A stretch of 64,000 nucleotides of DNA from NCBI RefSeq assembly GCF_003987315.1, contig NZ_PIPI01000006.1, forward strand, positions 62,001-126,000, given 5' to 3'. The notes beneath the pieces are model-generated. The model was given only the letters and a program-made list of their open reading frames with translations. It was not told the DNA's origin and did not search any database. Positions 35,267 through 45,026 of the stretch are shown here, in pieces. The first letter of the stretch is position 1; every line of letters starts with the position of its first letter. Both the position numbers and the translations under genes were made by a program. Origin of the DNA: Aliidiomarina haloalkalitolerans. Lineage in GTDB: Bacteria; Pseudomonadota; Gammaproteobacteria; Enterobacterales; Alteromonadaceae.

Positions 35267-36250
35267 TTAAGACGTGGCACTCACATCAGGTGAGGGTAAT
35301 TGGCTACCGACCGCGAACCAGTCGCGACGAGCATTTAAAACATCCGCCGCTGACATTGCTTTTTTGCCAGCTGGTTGCAGCTCGGTCATGAGTAAAATGC
35401 CGGTTTGGCACTGCACCGCAATGCCTTGTTTGTCAGCACTCACAATACATCCGGCTGGCTGCTTTGCTGTTGCTACGAGTGTTGGTTCAACGACTTTTGC
35501 CTGCCAAACCTTCATTGGCTGATCAGTATTTGCCGCAACGGTAAAATAGCTGCCAGGCCATGGGTTAAATGCCCGTACACAACGCTCAATGAAGGTCGCA
35601 TTTTGTTGCCAGTTAATTAAACCTTCTTCTTTGCTGAGTTTTTTGGCATAAGTTGCTTGGCTATCTTCTTGTGGCACGCCGTGCACATCACCGGTATTTA
35701 AACCACGCAATGTCTCGACTAGCGCGAGCGGCCCCAATTTGGCAAGCTTTTCATACAAAGAGGCAGACGTATCATCTGCACTAATCGGCAAATAGGATTT
35801 ACTCAACATGGGGCCAGTATCGAGCCCTTCGTCCATTTGCATGATCGTCACACCTGTTTCAGCGTCGCCAGCCCAAATAGCACGTTGAATGGGTGCAGCG
35901 CCTCGCCAACGCGGCAATAGCGAACCATGAACGTTGACGCAGCCTAACCGAGGAATGTCCAAAACGACTTTCGGTAACAGGAGGCCATAAGCAACGACGA
36001 CCATGACATCGGCTTGGTAATCTCGCAGACGCGCTTGGACGTCTTCATTTTTTAAACTGAGAGGCTGTTCAACTGGCAAATCATGAGCAAGTGCTAGTTC
36101 TTTAACCGCACTGGCTTGTAATTTTTTGCCGCGGCCGGCGGGACGATCCGGCTGAGTGTAAACAGCGACCACATTGAGGTCGCTGGTATCGAGTAACGCT
36201 TGCAGGTGGCGGGCTGCAAAGTCAGGTGTTCCGGCAAATATGATGCGCAC
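35267..36250 (-). CDS. fmt: Methionyl-tRNA formyltransferase
   Basis: A 327-residue enzyme that formylates initiator Met-tRNA using 10-formyltetrahydrofolate. The N-terminal formyltransferase domain has [12 protein letters not shown] and [18 protein letters not shown], with the catalytic His and the [11 protein letters not shown] stretch; the C-terminal tRNA-binding domain follows. It is 24 bases downstream of def, the enzyme that later removes the formyl group. Confidence 0.97.
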   Translation of the reverse strand: MRIIFAGTPDFAARHLQALLDTSDLNVVAVYTQPDRPAGRGKKLQASAVKELALAHDLPVEQPLSLKNEDVQARLRDYQADVMVVVAYGLLLPKVVLDIPRLGCVNVHGSLLPRWRGAAPIQRAIWAGDAETGVTIMQMDEGLDTGPMLSKSYLPISADDTSASLYEKLAKLGPLALVETLRGLNTGDVHGVPQEDSQATYAKKLSKEEGLINWQQNATFIERCVRAFNPWPGSYFTVAANTDQPMKVWQAKVVEPTLVATAKQPAGCIVSADKQGIAVQCQTGILLMTELQPAGKKAMSAADVLNARRDWFAVGSQLPSPDVSATS

Positions 36251-36274
36251 AGGAGCTGTCCTCGTGGTTCGCCG

Positions 36275-36790
36275 TTAGGCGCCTTGTTTGCTCGCAATAC
36301 GAGCTTCTTTTTCGAGTTTCTTGCGAATTCGGTCGCGCTTCAGTGGCGAAAGATAATCGACAAAAAGCTTGCCATTGAGATGGTCGATCTCGTGTTGAAT
36401 ACAAATTGCCAGCAGGCCGTCCGCTTTGCGGTCGAATGAATTGCCGTCGCGATCAAGGGCACGCACGACAATCTCGCTTGCCCGTTCAACTTTGGCATAG
36501 ACACCCGGAAAGCTTAAACAGCCTTCTTCATTCTCGTGAATACCATCACGCTCGATGATTTCTGGGTTAATGAAGACCAAGGGTTCGTCTTGGTTATCGC
36601 TGCAGTCGGCGATAAACAGACGCTGATGAAAATCAACTTGCGTTGCCGCTAAGCCAACACCCTGAGAGCTGTACATGGTTTCGAACATGTCATCGATAGT
36701 CCGGCGTAAGTTGTCATCAACTTCTTTCACTGGTTGAGCTACCGTGCGCAAGCGCTCATCGGGATATTTCAAAATCGTCATTACTGCCAT
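36275..36790 (-). CDS. def: Peptide deformylase
   Basis: A 171-residue metalloenzyme that removes the N-formyl group from new proteins. All three motifs are present: [17 protein letters not shown] (metal Cys) and QHEIDHLNG (HExxH). First gene of the def-fmt-rsmB-trkA operon, divergent from dprA. Confidence 0.97.
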   Translation of the reverse strand: MAVMTILKYPDERLRTVAQPVKEVDDNLRRTIDDMFETMYSSQGVGLAATQVDFHQRLFIADCSDNQDEPLVFINPEIIERDGIHENEEGCLSFPGVYAKVERASEIVVRALDRDGNSFDRKADGLLAICIQHEIDHLNGKLFVDYLSPLKRDRIRKKLEKEARIASKQGA

Positions 36791-36900
36791 AGTGCTTTAT
36801 TTCCGTTCGTACGTGGATCGCTAATTTTACGTGGAAGATCGCTGAAAATACAGGCCTAAGCTTGTTTAGCTGCGGAATATCCTGCATATCATGCGACGTT

Positions 36901-36934
36901 ACCCCCGTTATACTACGGAATATGGGGGTTTTTT
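36901..36934 (+). promoter_or_regulatory. Hairpin with T-run and an internal TATACT before dprA
   Basis: ACCCCC (36901-36906) pairs with GGGGGT (36924-36929) and is followed by six T, a terminator-like shape, but no + strand gene lies upstream. The loop holds TATACT (36909-36914), a good -10. Either an attenuator or the dprA promoter is possible. Confidence 0.4.
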
Positions 36935-36959
36935 GAGCAATTACAAGGAAGGTTTTTCA

Positions 36960-38186
36960 ATGAAAGGTATCGATCACAGCATACATTTTTGCGCTGACAC
37001 TCTACAATCGCCAGTCCTCGAACAATGGCTGCGTGTGCAGCGTGCACCCGCACTTGTCTTACGGCAGATATTAAATCTGTGGGAGGGGTCAGACGAAAAC
37101 GCTGAGCGTCAGCTCGACGGTTTGGTTGCGGAGCCTGCAAAGATTGACCGGCTGGCACCATTGACGAAGTTGCCCAAGGTGCTCAGTGCACAATTGCCGA
37201 GCATTGAGAAAAAAACGGTCGCACAAGCGTTAGCTTGGCTGCAGGAAAGTGCTGATCATTTTATAGTCACCCGTGCCTGTCGCTCCTTTCCTCCTGATCT
37301 ACTGATGGTGCAGCCACCCGTCGTGTTGCTGTTTGGCGCCGGTAACCTGGCATTGCTCAAGCAACCACTTTTCGCCATCGTCGGCTCTCGCAATGCAAGC
37401 CCGCATGGGCGCGAACATGCGGCACTTTTTAGTCGCTATTTGTCAATGGCCGGCTTTGTTATTTGCAGTGGTGGTGCCATGGGTATTGACGGTGCAGCGC
37501 ACCGTGCAGCGTTAGAGATCATGGCGCCAACAGTAGCCGTATTAGGTTCGGGAATTGACAATTTTTACCCAACTCGCAATCGCCGGATGTTGCAGCAAAT
37601 CAGCGAAGATGGGCTGATTGTCAGTGAGTATGGCCCGGGAACTCCGGTGCGGACTGAACAATTTCCGCTGCGCAACCGTATTATAAGTGGCCTAAGTTGC
37701 GGGGTGTTAGTGGTCGAGGCTGCGGCGCAAAGTGGCTCCTTACATACCGCACGTTATGCGAACGAATTTGGGCGCGAAGTCTTTGCCTTACCGGGTTCAT
37801 TGCTCGACCCAGGAAGTGCCGGCCCACATCGGCTTATCCAAGACGGCGCAAAATTGGTTACTCGGCCGGAAGAAGTAGCGGAGGAATTACAGCATCTGAT
37901 AGCGTCTCAAGCGTTTTCAGGCGACGCTGACAGCGACTTTGATGAGAGTGACGACGATTGGTACGACGATTTCGAAGAATTTTGTCAAAACATGGTACAA
38001 TCTGACGTTGAATACTTGGCAAAAGACTCCATATTAGCTAGTGTGGGATTTGAAACCACTGCAGTTGATGCGATTATCGCGTCTGCAGGTCAGGAGGTTT
38101 CAGAAGTAATGCACCAGCTCATCAGTCTCGAGTTGGATGGATGGATTAAGACAGTACCTGGCGGTTACGTCAGGGTGAGGAGGTAA
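36960..38186 (+). CDS. dprA: DNA processing protein DprA (Smf)
   Basis: A 408-residue protein that loads RecA on incoming single-stranded DNA during natural transformation; it is also found in non-competent species. The Rossmann-like core contains [30 protein letters not shown] and [15 protein letters not shown]; a C-terminal winged-helix-like region follows an acidic linker. The ATG at 36960 has AAGGAAGG upstream; an earlier in-frame start at 36891 is less likely. It overlaps smg by one base. Confidence 0.93.
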   Translation: MKGIDHSIHFCADTLQSPVLEQWLRVQRAPALVLRQILNLWEGSDENAERQLDGLVAEPAKIDRLAPLTKLPKVLSAQLPSIEKKTVAQALAWLQESADHFIVTRACRSFPPDLLMVQPPVVLLFGAGNLALLKQPLFAIVGSRNASPHGREHAALFSRYLSMAGFVICSGGAMGIDGAAHRAALEIMAPTVAVLGSGIDNFYPTRNRRMLQQISEDGLIVSEYGPGTPVRTEQFPLRNRIISGLSCGVLVVEAAAQSGSLHTARYANEFGREVFALPGSLLDPGSAGPHRLIQDGAKLVTRPEEVAEELQHLIASQAFSGDADSDFDESDDDWYDDFEEFCQNMVQSDVEYLAKDSILASVGFETTAVDAIIASAGQEVSEVMHQLISLELDGWIKTVPGGYVRVRR

Positions 38187-38668
38187 TGAAGATGTTTGAT
38201 ATCCTCATGTACTTGTTTGAGAACTACGTCCATTCTGAAATGGAAGTGGTGGTTGACCACGATGAACTGACTGACGAGCTTACCCGTGCAGGTTTCCACG
38301 AGCAGGAAATCGGGAAAGCGCTCGCTTGGTTAGAGCGTCTGGCTGATTTACAAGACAGTCAGGACCATCCGTATTTGACGCAAGCTGCACCTGTTGCATC
38401 TTTTCGGGCTTATACCCCGGAAGAGCAGGCTAGGCTTGACGTGCAGTGCCGCGGATTTCTGCTGTACTTGGAGCAAATTGGCGTACTGGATTTCGCAACC
38501 CGTGAAATGGTGATTGACCGCGTCATGGAGCTTGATACCCCGCAGTTCATGTTGGAAGACTTGAAGTGGGTGATTCTCATGGTGCTATTCAATGTGCCTG
38601 GGCACGAAGACGCCTACAGCCAGATGGAAGACTTGTTGTTTGAAGAGCCAGAGGGTTTGTTACACTAG
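38186..38668 (+). CDS. smg: Smg family protein (DUF494)
   Basis: A 160-residue acidic protein of the DUF494/Smg family, beginning [16 protein letters not shown] after a short MK start and containing [19 protein letters not shown]. The function is not established. The family is almost always next to dprA, as here, with overlapping stop and start codons (TAATG). Confidence 0.9.
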   Translation: MKMFDILMYLFENYVHSEMEVVVDHDELTDELTRAGFHEQEIGKALAWLERLADLQDSQDHPYLTQAAPVASFRAYTPEEQARLDVQCRGFLLYLEQIGVLDFATREMVIDRVMELDTPQFMLEDLKWVILMVLFNVPGHEDAYSQMEDLLFEEPEGLLH

Positions 38669-38710
38669 TCTTCTGACGGTGTAACCATTTGCCAAAAAGC
38701 AAGAGGCCCT

Positions 38711-39268
38711 ATGACTCCAACGCATCTATTTGACGCGCCGGAACGTAAAAATGAGCGCGACGAGCCTTGTCCGCTGTGTGGAAATGCAGTCCGGCTCAAA
38801 CATTCCGGCCATCATTCTTTTTGGGGTTGCAGCCAATATCCCACCTGTGACTATTCCCAATCTTTACACGAAACCGGCGATTTTGACCCACAACCATTGC
38901 CTGAACAGTGCCCAGAATGTCATTCGGGTCTGCTGTTAAAAAAAGGTCGGTATGGCTTCTTTATTGGCTGTAGCGGCTTTCCCAATTGTCACTTTATGCT
39001 CGACCCCACGGCAGCGGCAGAAACGACAGCAACGATTGCCTGTCCAGAGTGCGAAAAAGGGCATCTGCAACAGCGGGCGAATAAATACGGGAAACAATTT
39101 TACGCCTGCGATCGCTACCCTAAATGCAAGTATGCCCTGAATGAAGAGCCGGTTGCGCAAGCATGCCCAGACTGTGGTTGGGGCGTTTTGGTTAAACGAG
39201 ACTCAGCTGCTGGCGTTCGCCTGCGTTGTCCGCAAAAGCAGTGCGGTTATAAATCTGAGCCGTTATAA
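38711..39268 (+). CDS. Topoisomerase-type zinc-finger protein (YrdD-like)
   Basis: A 185-residue protein composed of four C4 zinc-finger repeats like the C-terminal part of topoisomerase I: CPLC...CSQYPTC, CPEC...CSGFPNC, CPEC...CDRYPKC and CPDC...CPQKQC. It lacks the catalytic topoisomerase domain. It probably binds single-stranded DNA or RNA. It is found between smg and tsaC in many gammaproteobacteria; E. coli YrdD is similar but shorter. Confidence 0.85.
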   Translation: MTPTHLFDAPERKNERDEPCPLCGNAVRLKHSGHHSFWGCSQYPTCDYSQSLHETGDFDPQPLPEQCPECHSGLLLKKGRYGFFIGCSGFPNCHFMLDPTAAAETTATIACPECEKGHLQQRANKYGKQFYACDRYPKCKYALNEEPVAQACPDCGWGVLVKRDSAAGVRLRCPQKQCGYKSEPL

Positions 39269-39342
39269 TATCGCTCGTTAGCTGGTGCGAAAGGACGCGG
39301 CAAGGAACCAGCACTGTCATCGTGAATCATTCAGGAGTCCGC

Positions 39343-39921
39343 ATGTCGTACCCAATTTCTGACCCAACACAAGACAACTTTGCTGCAGCAAAAGCGGCTA
39401 TTGCGAACCACGGTTTAATTGCCTACCCAACCGAAGCCGTGTTTGGCTTAGGCTGTGCACCGTACGATGAAGTTGCCGTGCGAAAACTCCTTGCATTAAA
39501 ACAGCGGCCGGAAGCAAAAGGCCTCATTCTAATCGCAGCCGATTACAGTCAACTGCTCGACTATGTTGATGACAGCAAAATTCCGCAAGATAAACGTTTT
39601 CAGGTGTTTTCTCATTGGCCAGGACCAGTGACCCTGGTGTTACCGGCAAAAGCCAATGTGCCAAGTTTTTTACGTGGTGAATTTGATACCATTGCGGTAC
39701 GCGTGACCGCCTTCGAACCGGTGCGCGCATTGTGTCGAGCCCTCGGTACTCCGCTGGTGTCGACCAGTGCCAATTACACCGGCAAGCCACCGCTGCGTAG
39801 TGCCGAAGCGGTCGCCGCAGAGCTTGGCCATGAATTAGACTGGATTATGGCCGGTGAAACCGGTGGTCGCACCGACCCATCGCAGATTATTAATCCGCTG
39901 ACAGGAGCAACGTTACGATGA
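39343..39921 (+). CDS. tsaC: Threonylcarbamoyl-AMP synthase TsaC
   Basis: A 192-residue YrdC-domain enzyme that makes threonylcarbamoyl-AMP for t6A37 in ANN-decoding tRNAs. Conserved features are [16 protein letters not shown], the [12 protein letters not shown] block, and [15 protein letters not shown]. The ATG at 39343 has AGGAG 6 bases upstream; a GTG seven codons earlier is less likely. It overlaps hemF by 4 bases. Confidence 0.94.
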   Translation: MSYPISDPTQDNFAAAKAAIANHGLIAYPTEAVFGLGCAPYDEVAVRKLLALKQRPEAKGLILIAADYSQLLDYVDDSKIPQDKRFQVFSHWPGPVTLVLPAKANVPSFLRGEFDTIAVRVTAFEPVRALCRALGTPLVSTSANYTGKPPLRSAEAVAAELGHELDWIMAGETGGRTDPSQIINPLTGATLR

Positions 39922-40871
39922 GCCAACAGGATCGACAGCAAGCCAATCCGCAAAACCAGTACTTAGAACGAGTGAAGAGCTACTTGCAGACTTTGCAAGA
40001 CTCGATTTGTGCGGAACTTGAAGTCGTTGACGGTCAACAACGCTTTGTCGAAGACAGTTGGCAGCGTGAAGAAGGGGGCGGAGGTCGCTCACGGGTACTG
40101 AAGAACGGTGGGGTGATTGAGCAAGGTGGCGTAAATTACTCCCATGTATTTGGTGCGTCGATGCCGGCATCGGCGACCGCACACCGACCTGAACTAGCTG
40201 GCCGCAGCTTCAATGCTTGCGGTGTATCCTTGGTTATTCATCCGCACAACCCGTTCATACCGACGTCGCACGCCAATGTTCGCTTCTTTATCGCTGAAAA
40301 ACCGGGAGAAGAGCCCGTATGGTGGTTCGGTGGCGGGTTTGATCTAACGCCTTTCTATCCGTTTGACGAGGACGTTAAGCATTGGCATGAAACGGCGAAA
40401 GCAGCTTGTGAGCCATTTGGGCCAGCGTATTACAACGACTATAAAGCATGGTGTGATAAGTATTTCTTCTTACCTCATCGACAAGAAACTCGCGGTGTTG
40501 GCGGTTTGTTCTTTGATGATTTGAATCGCAACCCGAGCGGTGAGCTCGATTTCGAACATGCTTTTGGATTGATGCGTTCGGTTGGTGATCATTTTACCAA
40601 GGCTTATGTACCGATTATGCAACGACGTAAAAACACGCCGTTTGGCGAGCGAGAGCGTCAATTCCAATTGTACCGTCGTGGCCGTTATGTGGAATTTAAC
40701 CTAGTGTATGACCGCGGCACCTTGTTTGGACTGCAAACCGGTGGTCGCACCGAGTCTATTCTTATGTCGATGCCACCGCTGGCGCGTTGGGAGTATATGT
40801 ACCAAGCCGAGCCGGGTAGTCGTGAGCAGGGCTTGCAAGACTATCTGAAACCACGCAATTGGCTCGACTAA
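39918..40871 (+). CDS. hemF: Oxygen-dependent coproporphyrinogen III oxidase
   Basis: A 317-residue enzyme of heme synthesis that decarboxylates coproporphyrinogen III using O2. Family signatures are present: [45 protein letters not shown] and [18 protein letters not shown]. The length is as expected. Coupled to tsaC by an ATGA overlap. Confidence 0.97.
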   Translation: MSQQDRQQANPQNQYLERVKSYLQTLQDSICAELEVVDGQQRFVEDSWQREEGGGGRSRVLKNGGVIEQGGVNYSHVFGASMPASATAHRPELAGRSFNACGVSLVIHPHNPFIPTSHANVRFFIAEKPGEEPVWWFGGGFDLTPFYPFDEDVKHWHETAKAACEPFGPAYYNDYKAWCDKYFFLPHRQETRGVGGLFFDDLNRNPSGELDFEHAFGLMRSVGDHFTKAYVPIMQRRKNTPFGERERQFQLYRRGRYVEFNLVYDRGTLFGLQTGGRTESILMSMPPLARWEYMYQAEPGSREQGLQDYLKPRNWLD

Positions 40872-40993
40872 CGAGTCGCTATTAATCGGACGCGCGCAGC
40901 GGTTAGTCGTGTCGCGCGCTCGATTGCTTGTTTCTTGTTCGATTTCAGACTAAGCTGAGTCCGCATAAAAAATAATCGATACAGGAACTTATC

Positions 40994-41698
40994 ATGTCTA
41001 ACGCACCCATCTTTTTTATTTTAGTGGTGATTGTGATTGCTGCTATTTTTGTTGTTCGGCGGTTAGCCAATAACTCAGCTGCAGAGTCGCAACCGACGAG
41101 CACGGCAAAACCCGCTGAGCCGGCTGCAGCGAAAACTGAAGCTCAGGCGAGCAATGCGCAGGCAACCCCGCAGTCAAGCCCCCAGTCAAGAAAAGAAATG
41201 AGCGAAAAGCCGGTAAAAGAGGCAAATAAGTCGACAAAAGTATCGAAAGATGTCGATCCTGTCATTGATAGTGCGGACAAATCACAACCATCGCCACTCG
41301 GTGCGGAAGTACCCGATGAAGTAAAAGAGCCGCTCATCGCCCTTGACGACGAAAAAGATCCGCTAGCACGTCATCGCCTGTATCAGCAAATTACTGAAAC
41401 GAGCTACCGGAACCGTGCCGACGAAGGCTGGCGGGCAATTTGCAAAACTTATTCGGCGCGTCACATCAAAGAATTTGCTGACTTGCAGCAGGCAGTAGCC
41501 GCAGCCAATGGTGGCAACTTACCGCAAGTGACGACATTCCAAAACTACGCCACGTTGTTGGTTGAAGATGGCAAGTTTGACCAAGCCATCACAGTCTGTG
41601 AGCAAGCATTAGCGTTTGGACTCGATGACAAAACCAAAACCGGCTTTGCGGGACGAATTGAGCGGATTCAGAAGCAAAAAGCGAAAGCGGCAAGCTAG
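40994..41698 (+). CDS. Membrane-anchored hypothetical protein with TPR-like C-terminus
   Basis: A 234-residue protein of unknown function. Residues about 4-21 form a transmembrane anchor; about 30-125 are low-complexity and rich in Ala, Ser, Pro, Lys and Glu, probably a flexible tether; the C-terminal part (about 125-230) looks helical and contains a TPR-like stretch (FQNYATLLVEDGKFDQAITV). A scaffold or assembly role is conceivable but not shown. It begins about 120 bases after hemF. Confidence 0.65.
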   Translation: MSNAPIFFILVVIVIAAIFVVRRLANNSAAESQPTSTAKPAEPAAAKTEAQASNAQATPQSSPQSRKEMSEKPVKEANKSTKVSKDVDPVIDSADKSQPSPLGAEVPDEVKEPLIALDDEKDPLARHRLYQQITETSYRNRADEGWRAICKTYSARHIKEFADLQQAVAAANGGNLPQVTTFQNYATLLVEDGKFDQAITVCEQALAFGLDDKTKTGFAGRIERIQKQKAKAAS

Positions 41699-41706
41699 TT
41701 CTAGTG

Positions 41707-41728
41707 CAGGCAATCGCTCGATTGCCTG
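41707..41728. repeat. Hairpin in the convergent gap before the globin gene
   Basis: CAGGCAAT and ATTGCCTG form a perfect 8-bp stem around CGCTCG, 8 bases past the preceding stop. With no T-run it is at most a weak terminator. Confidence 0.45.
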
Positions 41729-41763
41729 AAACGTCGCCTACATGGTTGCGCAGAACGTCGCGA

Positions 41764-42183
41764 CTATTGATTGATCATATGATGCGCCAACCGCGTAAAT
41801 CGTTGGCGCAATTCATGTCTAAGCTCTGCCTCAGAAACCAGCTCATCGAGAGTTTGGTACATACACATTAACCACTGGTCACGCATCTTAACGTCAATCG
41901 CAAAGGGCAAATGTCGTGCTCTCAGCATGGGATGACCATACTTTTCAACATACAGCTGCGGGCCCTCGAACCAACCACTTAAGAACTCGATAAACTTCTG
42001 TCGAATGGCATCCAGTGGCAACGGATGCATCGCATAGAGTTCCTTCGCAGCGGGATCTGTGCTCATAATGTCGTAGAAACGATTAGCAATTGCCCTGACA
42101 ACAGGTTCTCCACCAAGGCGTTGATAGATTGAGCGGGGAGGCTGTTCGGGTCGTAAGCGGTGAAGAAAAGACGGTATTTTCAT
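41764..42183 (-). CDS. Group II truncated hemoglobin
   Basis: A 139-residue globin of the truncated (2-on-2) family, group II (YjbI/trHbO type). It begins the globin fold at IYQRLGGE, has the family's GPQLYVEKYGHPMLRARHLPF with the proximal histidine, and RDQWLMCM with the group II tryptophan. Such proteins bind O2 and may handle NO or peroxide. The start codon overlaps that of aroE head to head on CATG; no Shine-Dalgarno is seen and no alternative ATG, GTG or TTG lies before the globin core. Confidence 0.85.
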   Translation of the reverse strand: MKIPSFLHRLRPEQPPRSIYQRLGGEPVVRAIANRFYDIMSTDPAAKELYAMHPLPLDAIRQKFIEFLSGWFEGPQLYVEKYGHPMLRARHLPFAIDVKMRDQWLMCMYQTLDELVSEAELRHELRQRFTRLAHHMINQ

Positions 42184-43003
42184 GAAATTAGCAGTTTTTG
42201 GTTATCCAATCGAACATAGTTTGTCGCCCCAAATTCACTCGGCATTCGCTGCTCAATTTGGGCGAGAGCTAGAATATGCGCGTATTTTAGCAGCTCCAGA
42301 GCAGTTTTCAGAGCGCTTACAGGAATTCCATCAGGCCGGCGGTGGCGGTGCCAATGTGACCGTGCCTTTGAAAGAAATTGCGCTAACCTTATGTGACGAC
42401 CTAAGCGAGCGTGCGCACGCTGCTGGTGCCGTGAATACGTTAATTCGAACCAAACAAGGTTGGCGCGGTGATAATACCGACGGTATTGGCTTAGTGCGCG
42501 ATTTGCAACGATTAGGCGTAGGTCTTAAAGACAGCCGAGTCCTGATACTTGGAGCAGGCGGTGCGGTGCGTGGCGTGATCATGCCGCTCTTGAATGCCGG
42601 GGTGAGTACCTTGCATATTGCCAATCGAACCGCAGCGCGAGCAGAGCGGTTGGCAGCAGAGTTCGCTGAAAAATTTGCCGGTGTCACCGCGAGCAGCTTA
42701 ACTGCAATCGAAACTGAGCGGCCATGGACCGTGATTATCAACGCAACAGCAGCGGGGTTGCAGGGCGAACGGCCACACGTAAGTGAAAAGATATTGCATG
42801 GCCAGCCATTTTGTTATGACATGGTCTATGGTCAACAGCCGACAGCATTTTTGCAATGGGCTGCCGAGCAGAATTGTGCGACTGCGGATGGTCTTGGCAT
42901 GTTAGTCGAGCAAGCAGCGGCGAGTTACCGAATTTGGACGACTGAACAACCGCAAACTTTGCCGGTGTTACAGGCATTACGACAACAACTCGAACAAAAG
43001 TAG
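42182..43003 (+). CDS. aroE: Shikimate dehydrogenase
   Basis: A 273-residue NADPH-dependent enzyme that reduces 3-dehydroshikimate in aromatic amino acid synthesis. Substrate residues are in SLSPQIHSAF and NVTVPLKE; NTDGIGLVRDL and the Rossmann motif LGAGGAVRGV follow; LGMLVEQAAAS is near the end. The start is fixed by the family's MKLAVFGYPIEHS opening. It overlaps the divergent globin start by two bases and ends 5 bases before the SLC13 gene. Confidence 0.96.
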   Translation: MKLAVFGYPIEHSLSPQIHSAFAAQFGRELEYARILAAPEQFSERLQEFHQAGGGGANVTVPLKEIALTLCDDLSERAHAAGAVNTLIRTKQGWRGDNTDGIGLVRDLQRLGVGLKDSRVLILGAGGAVRGVIMPLLNAGVSTLHIANRTAARAERLAAEFAEKFAGVTASSLTAIETERPWTVIINATAAGLQGERPHVSEKILHGQPFCYDMVYGQQPTAFLQWAAEQNCATADGLGMLVEQAAASYRIWTTEQPQTLPVLQALRQQLEQK

Positions 43004-43008
43004 GGTCT

Positions 43009-44940
43009 ATGAGCGTACCACAGGGTTTAATTTTAGGGATTTTATTACTCACCTTGGTGTTTTTTATTTGGGGTCGCTGGCGCCATGACATTGTCGCACT
43101 GGGTGCATTATTGGCATGCGTCATTGCTGGGCTAGTGCCAAGCGCAGAAGCTTTCTACGGTTTCGGTCATCCTGCGGTGATCACGGTAGCTTGCGTACTG
43201 GTACTAAGTGCGTCGTTGCAAATTACCGGCGCCATCGATGTGGTTGCGCATAAATTTACCCCAAGTTCGGGTGGCGCAGTAACGACTATTGCAGCACTTA
43301 CCGGATTAGCGACCGTGCTCTCGGCCTTTATGAACAATGTTGGGGCCATGGCACTACTCATGCCGATTGCCATTCAATTAGGAACTAAGCTCGGCATTCC
43401 GCCGGGGCGCGTACTCATGCCGGTGGCGTTTGGTTCGATCTTAGGCGGTATGACGACCTTGATTGGTACACCACCAAACCTGATTGTCTCCGGTTATCGG
43501 GCGGAGTCACTTGGTGCGGGCTATCAGATGTTTGATTTTGCACCAGTTGGCGTGCTCGTTGCTGTTGCGGGGGTTATTTTCCTCGCCATAGGCGGCTGGC
43601 GCCTAGTTCCAAAGCGCGAACGAGCGGATGCCGGCAGTTTTGATACGGGTAAATACCTCACGGAAGTACGGGTGTCCGAAGACGGAAAAGCCGCGGGTAT
43701 GTTACTGCGTGAACTCGATGCGAAATTACAAGAAAGCGACGCAGAGATTATTGGCTTGGTACGTGACAAGGTCAAAGTCGTGCACCCATATGGGTATCAG
43801 CGTGTTTCAAAAGGTGATTTACTGGTCATCAAAGCCGAGCCGGAGAGCTTAAGTCAGGCGATCAGTGTGTTAGGCCTGCGTCTTGTTGATAACGTTAAGC
43901 CGCCAAGCAAAGACGACGAAGACGAAGATGGCGAAAAGCCAGAAGTAAGGCTGGTCGATGAGGAATTCGATTTGCCGCCGCCGTGGGTTGATCGCCGCGT
44001 TACCGCGCATGGTGATTACACTTTACGTGGTGGCTTAACTAGCTCGGCGCATGCGGATGCCGTGCCACGCGCTTCGGATGACAGTGAGGTGGTACTCGTT
44101 GAAATGGTGGTGATGCCAGACTCGGCCTTGATTAATAACACGGCTGCCGAGTTACGCTTGCGCAGTCGCCTCGGGCTAAACTTGTTAGCTATCTCTTATG
44201 AAGGTAGCCAAACGGTCAAACGCTTACGACAAACCAAAATTCAGTCGGGAAGTGTGCTGTTAATGCAAGGCACTGCCGAGGCACTGACCCAGTTTGCCAA
44301 CAACTATAGCTGCGTTCCGCTTGCCGAACGAACCGTGCGTGTGCCCAGTAAGAAACGCGCGGCATTGGCCTCGATTATTATGGTTGCTGCGGTTGCGCTC
44401 GCTGCGACCGGTATTGCGTCGGCCGCCGTTGCTTTTGCCGGTGGCATGTTCGCGGTTATGGCGCTGCGGGTAATTCCTTTGCGTCAAGTGTACGAAAACA
44501 TCGACTGGTCCGTGGTGGTGTTACTCGCTGCGCTAATACCCATAGCAATGGCGATGGAGACTACGGGTGCGGCAGACTTAATCGTTGAGACGGCTCTGGT
44601 GGCATTACGAGACAGCAGTCCGCCGATGATTCTTGGCTTTATTTTGATTGTCACAACGCTTCTCACCAGCATCATGAATAATGCAGCGACAGCAGCGGTG
44701 ATGTGTCCAATTGCGGTGAGCGTGTCGAATCAGTTAGGGTTGAACCCAGACGCCTTTTTAATGGCGGTAGCGGTTGGAGCTTCCTGTGCGTTCTTAACGC
44801 CGATTGCGCACCAGAACAACACATTAATTTTAGGGCCTGGCGGATTTAAATTTGGGGATTATTGGCAAATGGGGCTACCATTGCAGCTCATTGTTTTGGC
44901 GGTCAGTATTCCGGCATTACTCTATTTCTGGCCGTTGTAG
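43009..44940 (+). CDS. SLC13-type permease with two RCK_C (TrkA_C) domains
   Basis: A 643-residue inner-membrane transporter of the DASS/SLC13 (ion transporter superfamily) type. Membrane spans fill residues about 1-195 and 440-643, with SNNVGAMALLMPIA-like and GTPPNLIVSGYR motifs in the first half and STIMNNAATAAVM-like and PIAHQNNTLILGPGG in the second. Between them are two TrkA_C-like regulatory lobes (about 206-285 and 360-430) joined by an acidic linker. Likely substrates are sulfate, dicarboxylates or other anions, not decidable here. It lies 5 bases after aroE. Confidence 0.85.
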   Translation: MSVPQGLILGILLLTLVFFIWGRWRHDIVALGALLACVIAGLVPSAEAFYGFGHPAVITVACVLVLSASLQITGAIDVVAHKFTPSSGGAVTTIAALTGLATVLSAFMNNVGAMALLMPIAIQLGTKLGIPPGRVLMPVAFGSILGGMTTLIGTPPNLIVSGYRAESLGAGYQMFDFAPVGVLVAVAGVIFLAIGGWRLVPKRERADAGSFDTGKYLTEVRVSEDGKAAGMLLRELDAKLQESDAEIIGLVRDKVKVVHPYGYQRVSKGDLLVIKAEPESLSQAISVLGLRLVDNVKPPSKDDEDEDGEKPEVRLVDEEFDLPPPWVDRRVTAHGDYTLRGGLTSSAHADAVPRASDDSEVVLVEMVVMPDSALINNTAAELRLRSRLGLNLLAISYEGSQTVKRLRQTKIQSGSVLLMQGTAEALTQFANNYSCVPLAERTVRVPSKKRAALASIIMVAAVALAATGIASAAVAFAGGMFAVMALRVIPLRQVYENIDWSVVVLLAALIPIAMAMETTGAADLIVETALVALRDSSPPMILGFILIVTTLLTSIMNNAATAAVMCPIAVSVSNQLGLNPDAFLMAVAVGASCAFLTPIAHQNNTLILGPGGFKFGDYWQMGLPLQLIVLAVSIPALLYFWPL

Positions 44941-45026
44941 GCAAATGGCAGTACTAGTAAGAAAGTTTTAACAAACAAGCGGGCAAGGAAAGTCGCTGAA
45001 TTTAAGCAAAAACTATCGGGAAGATT

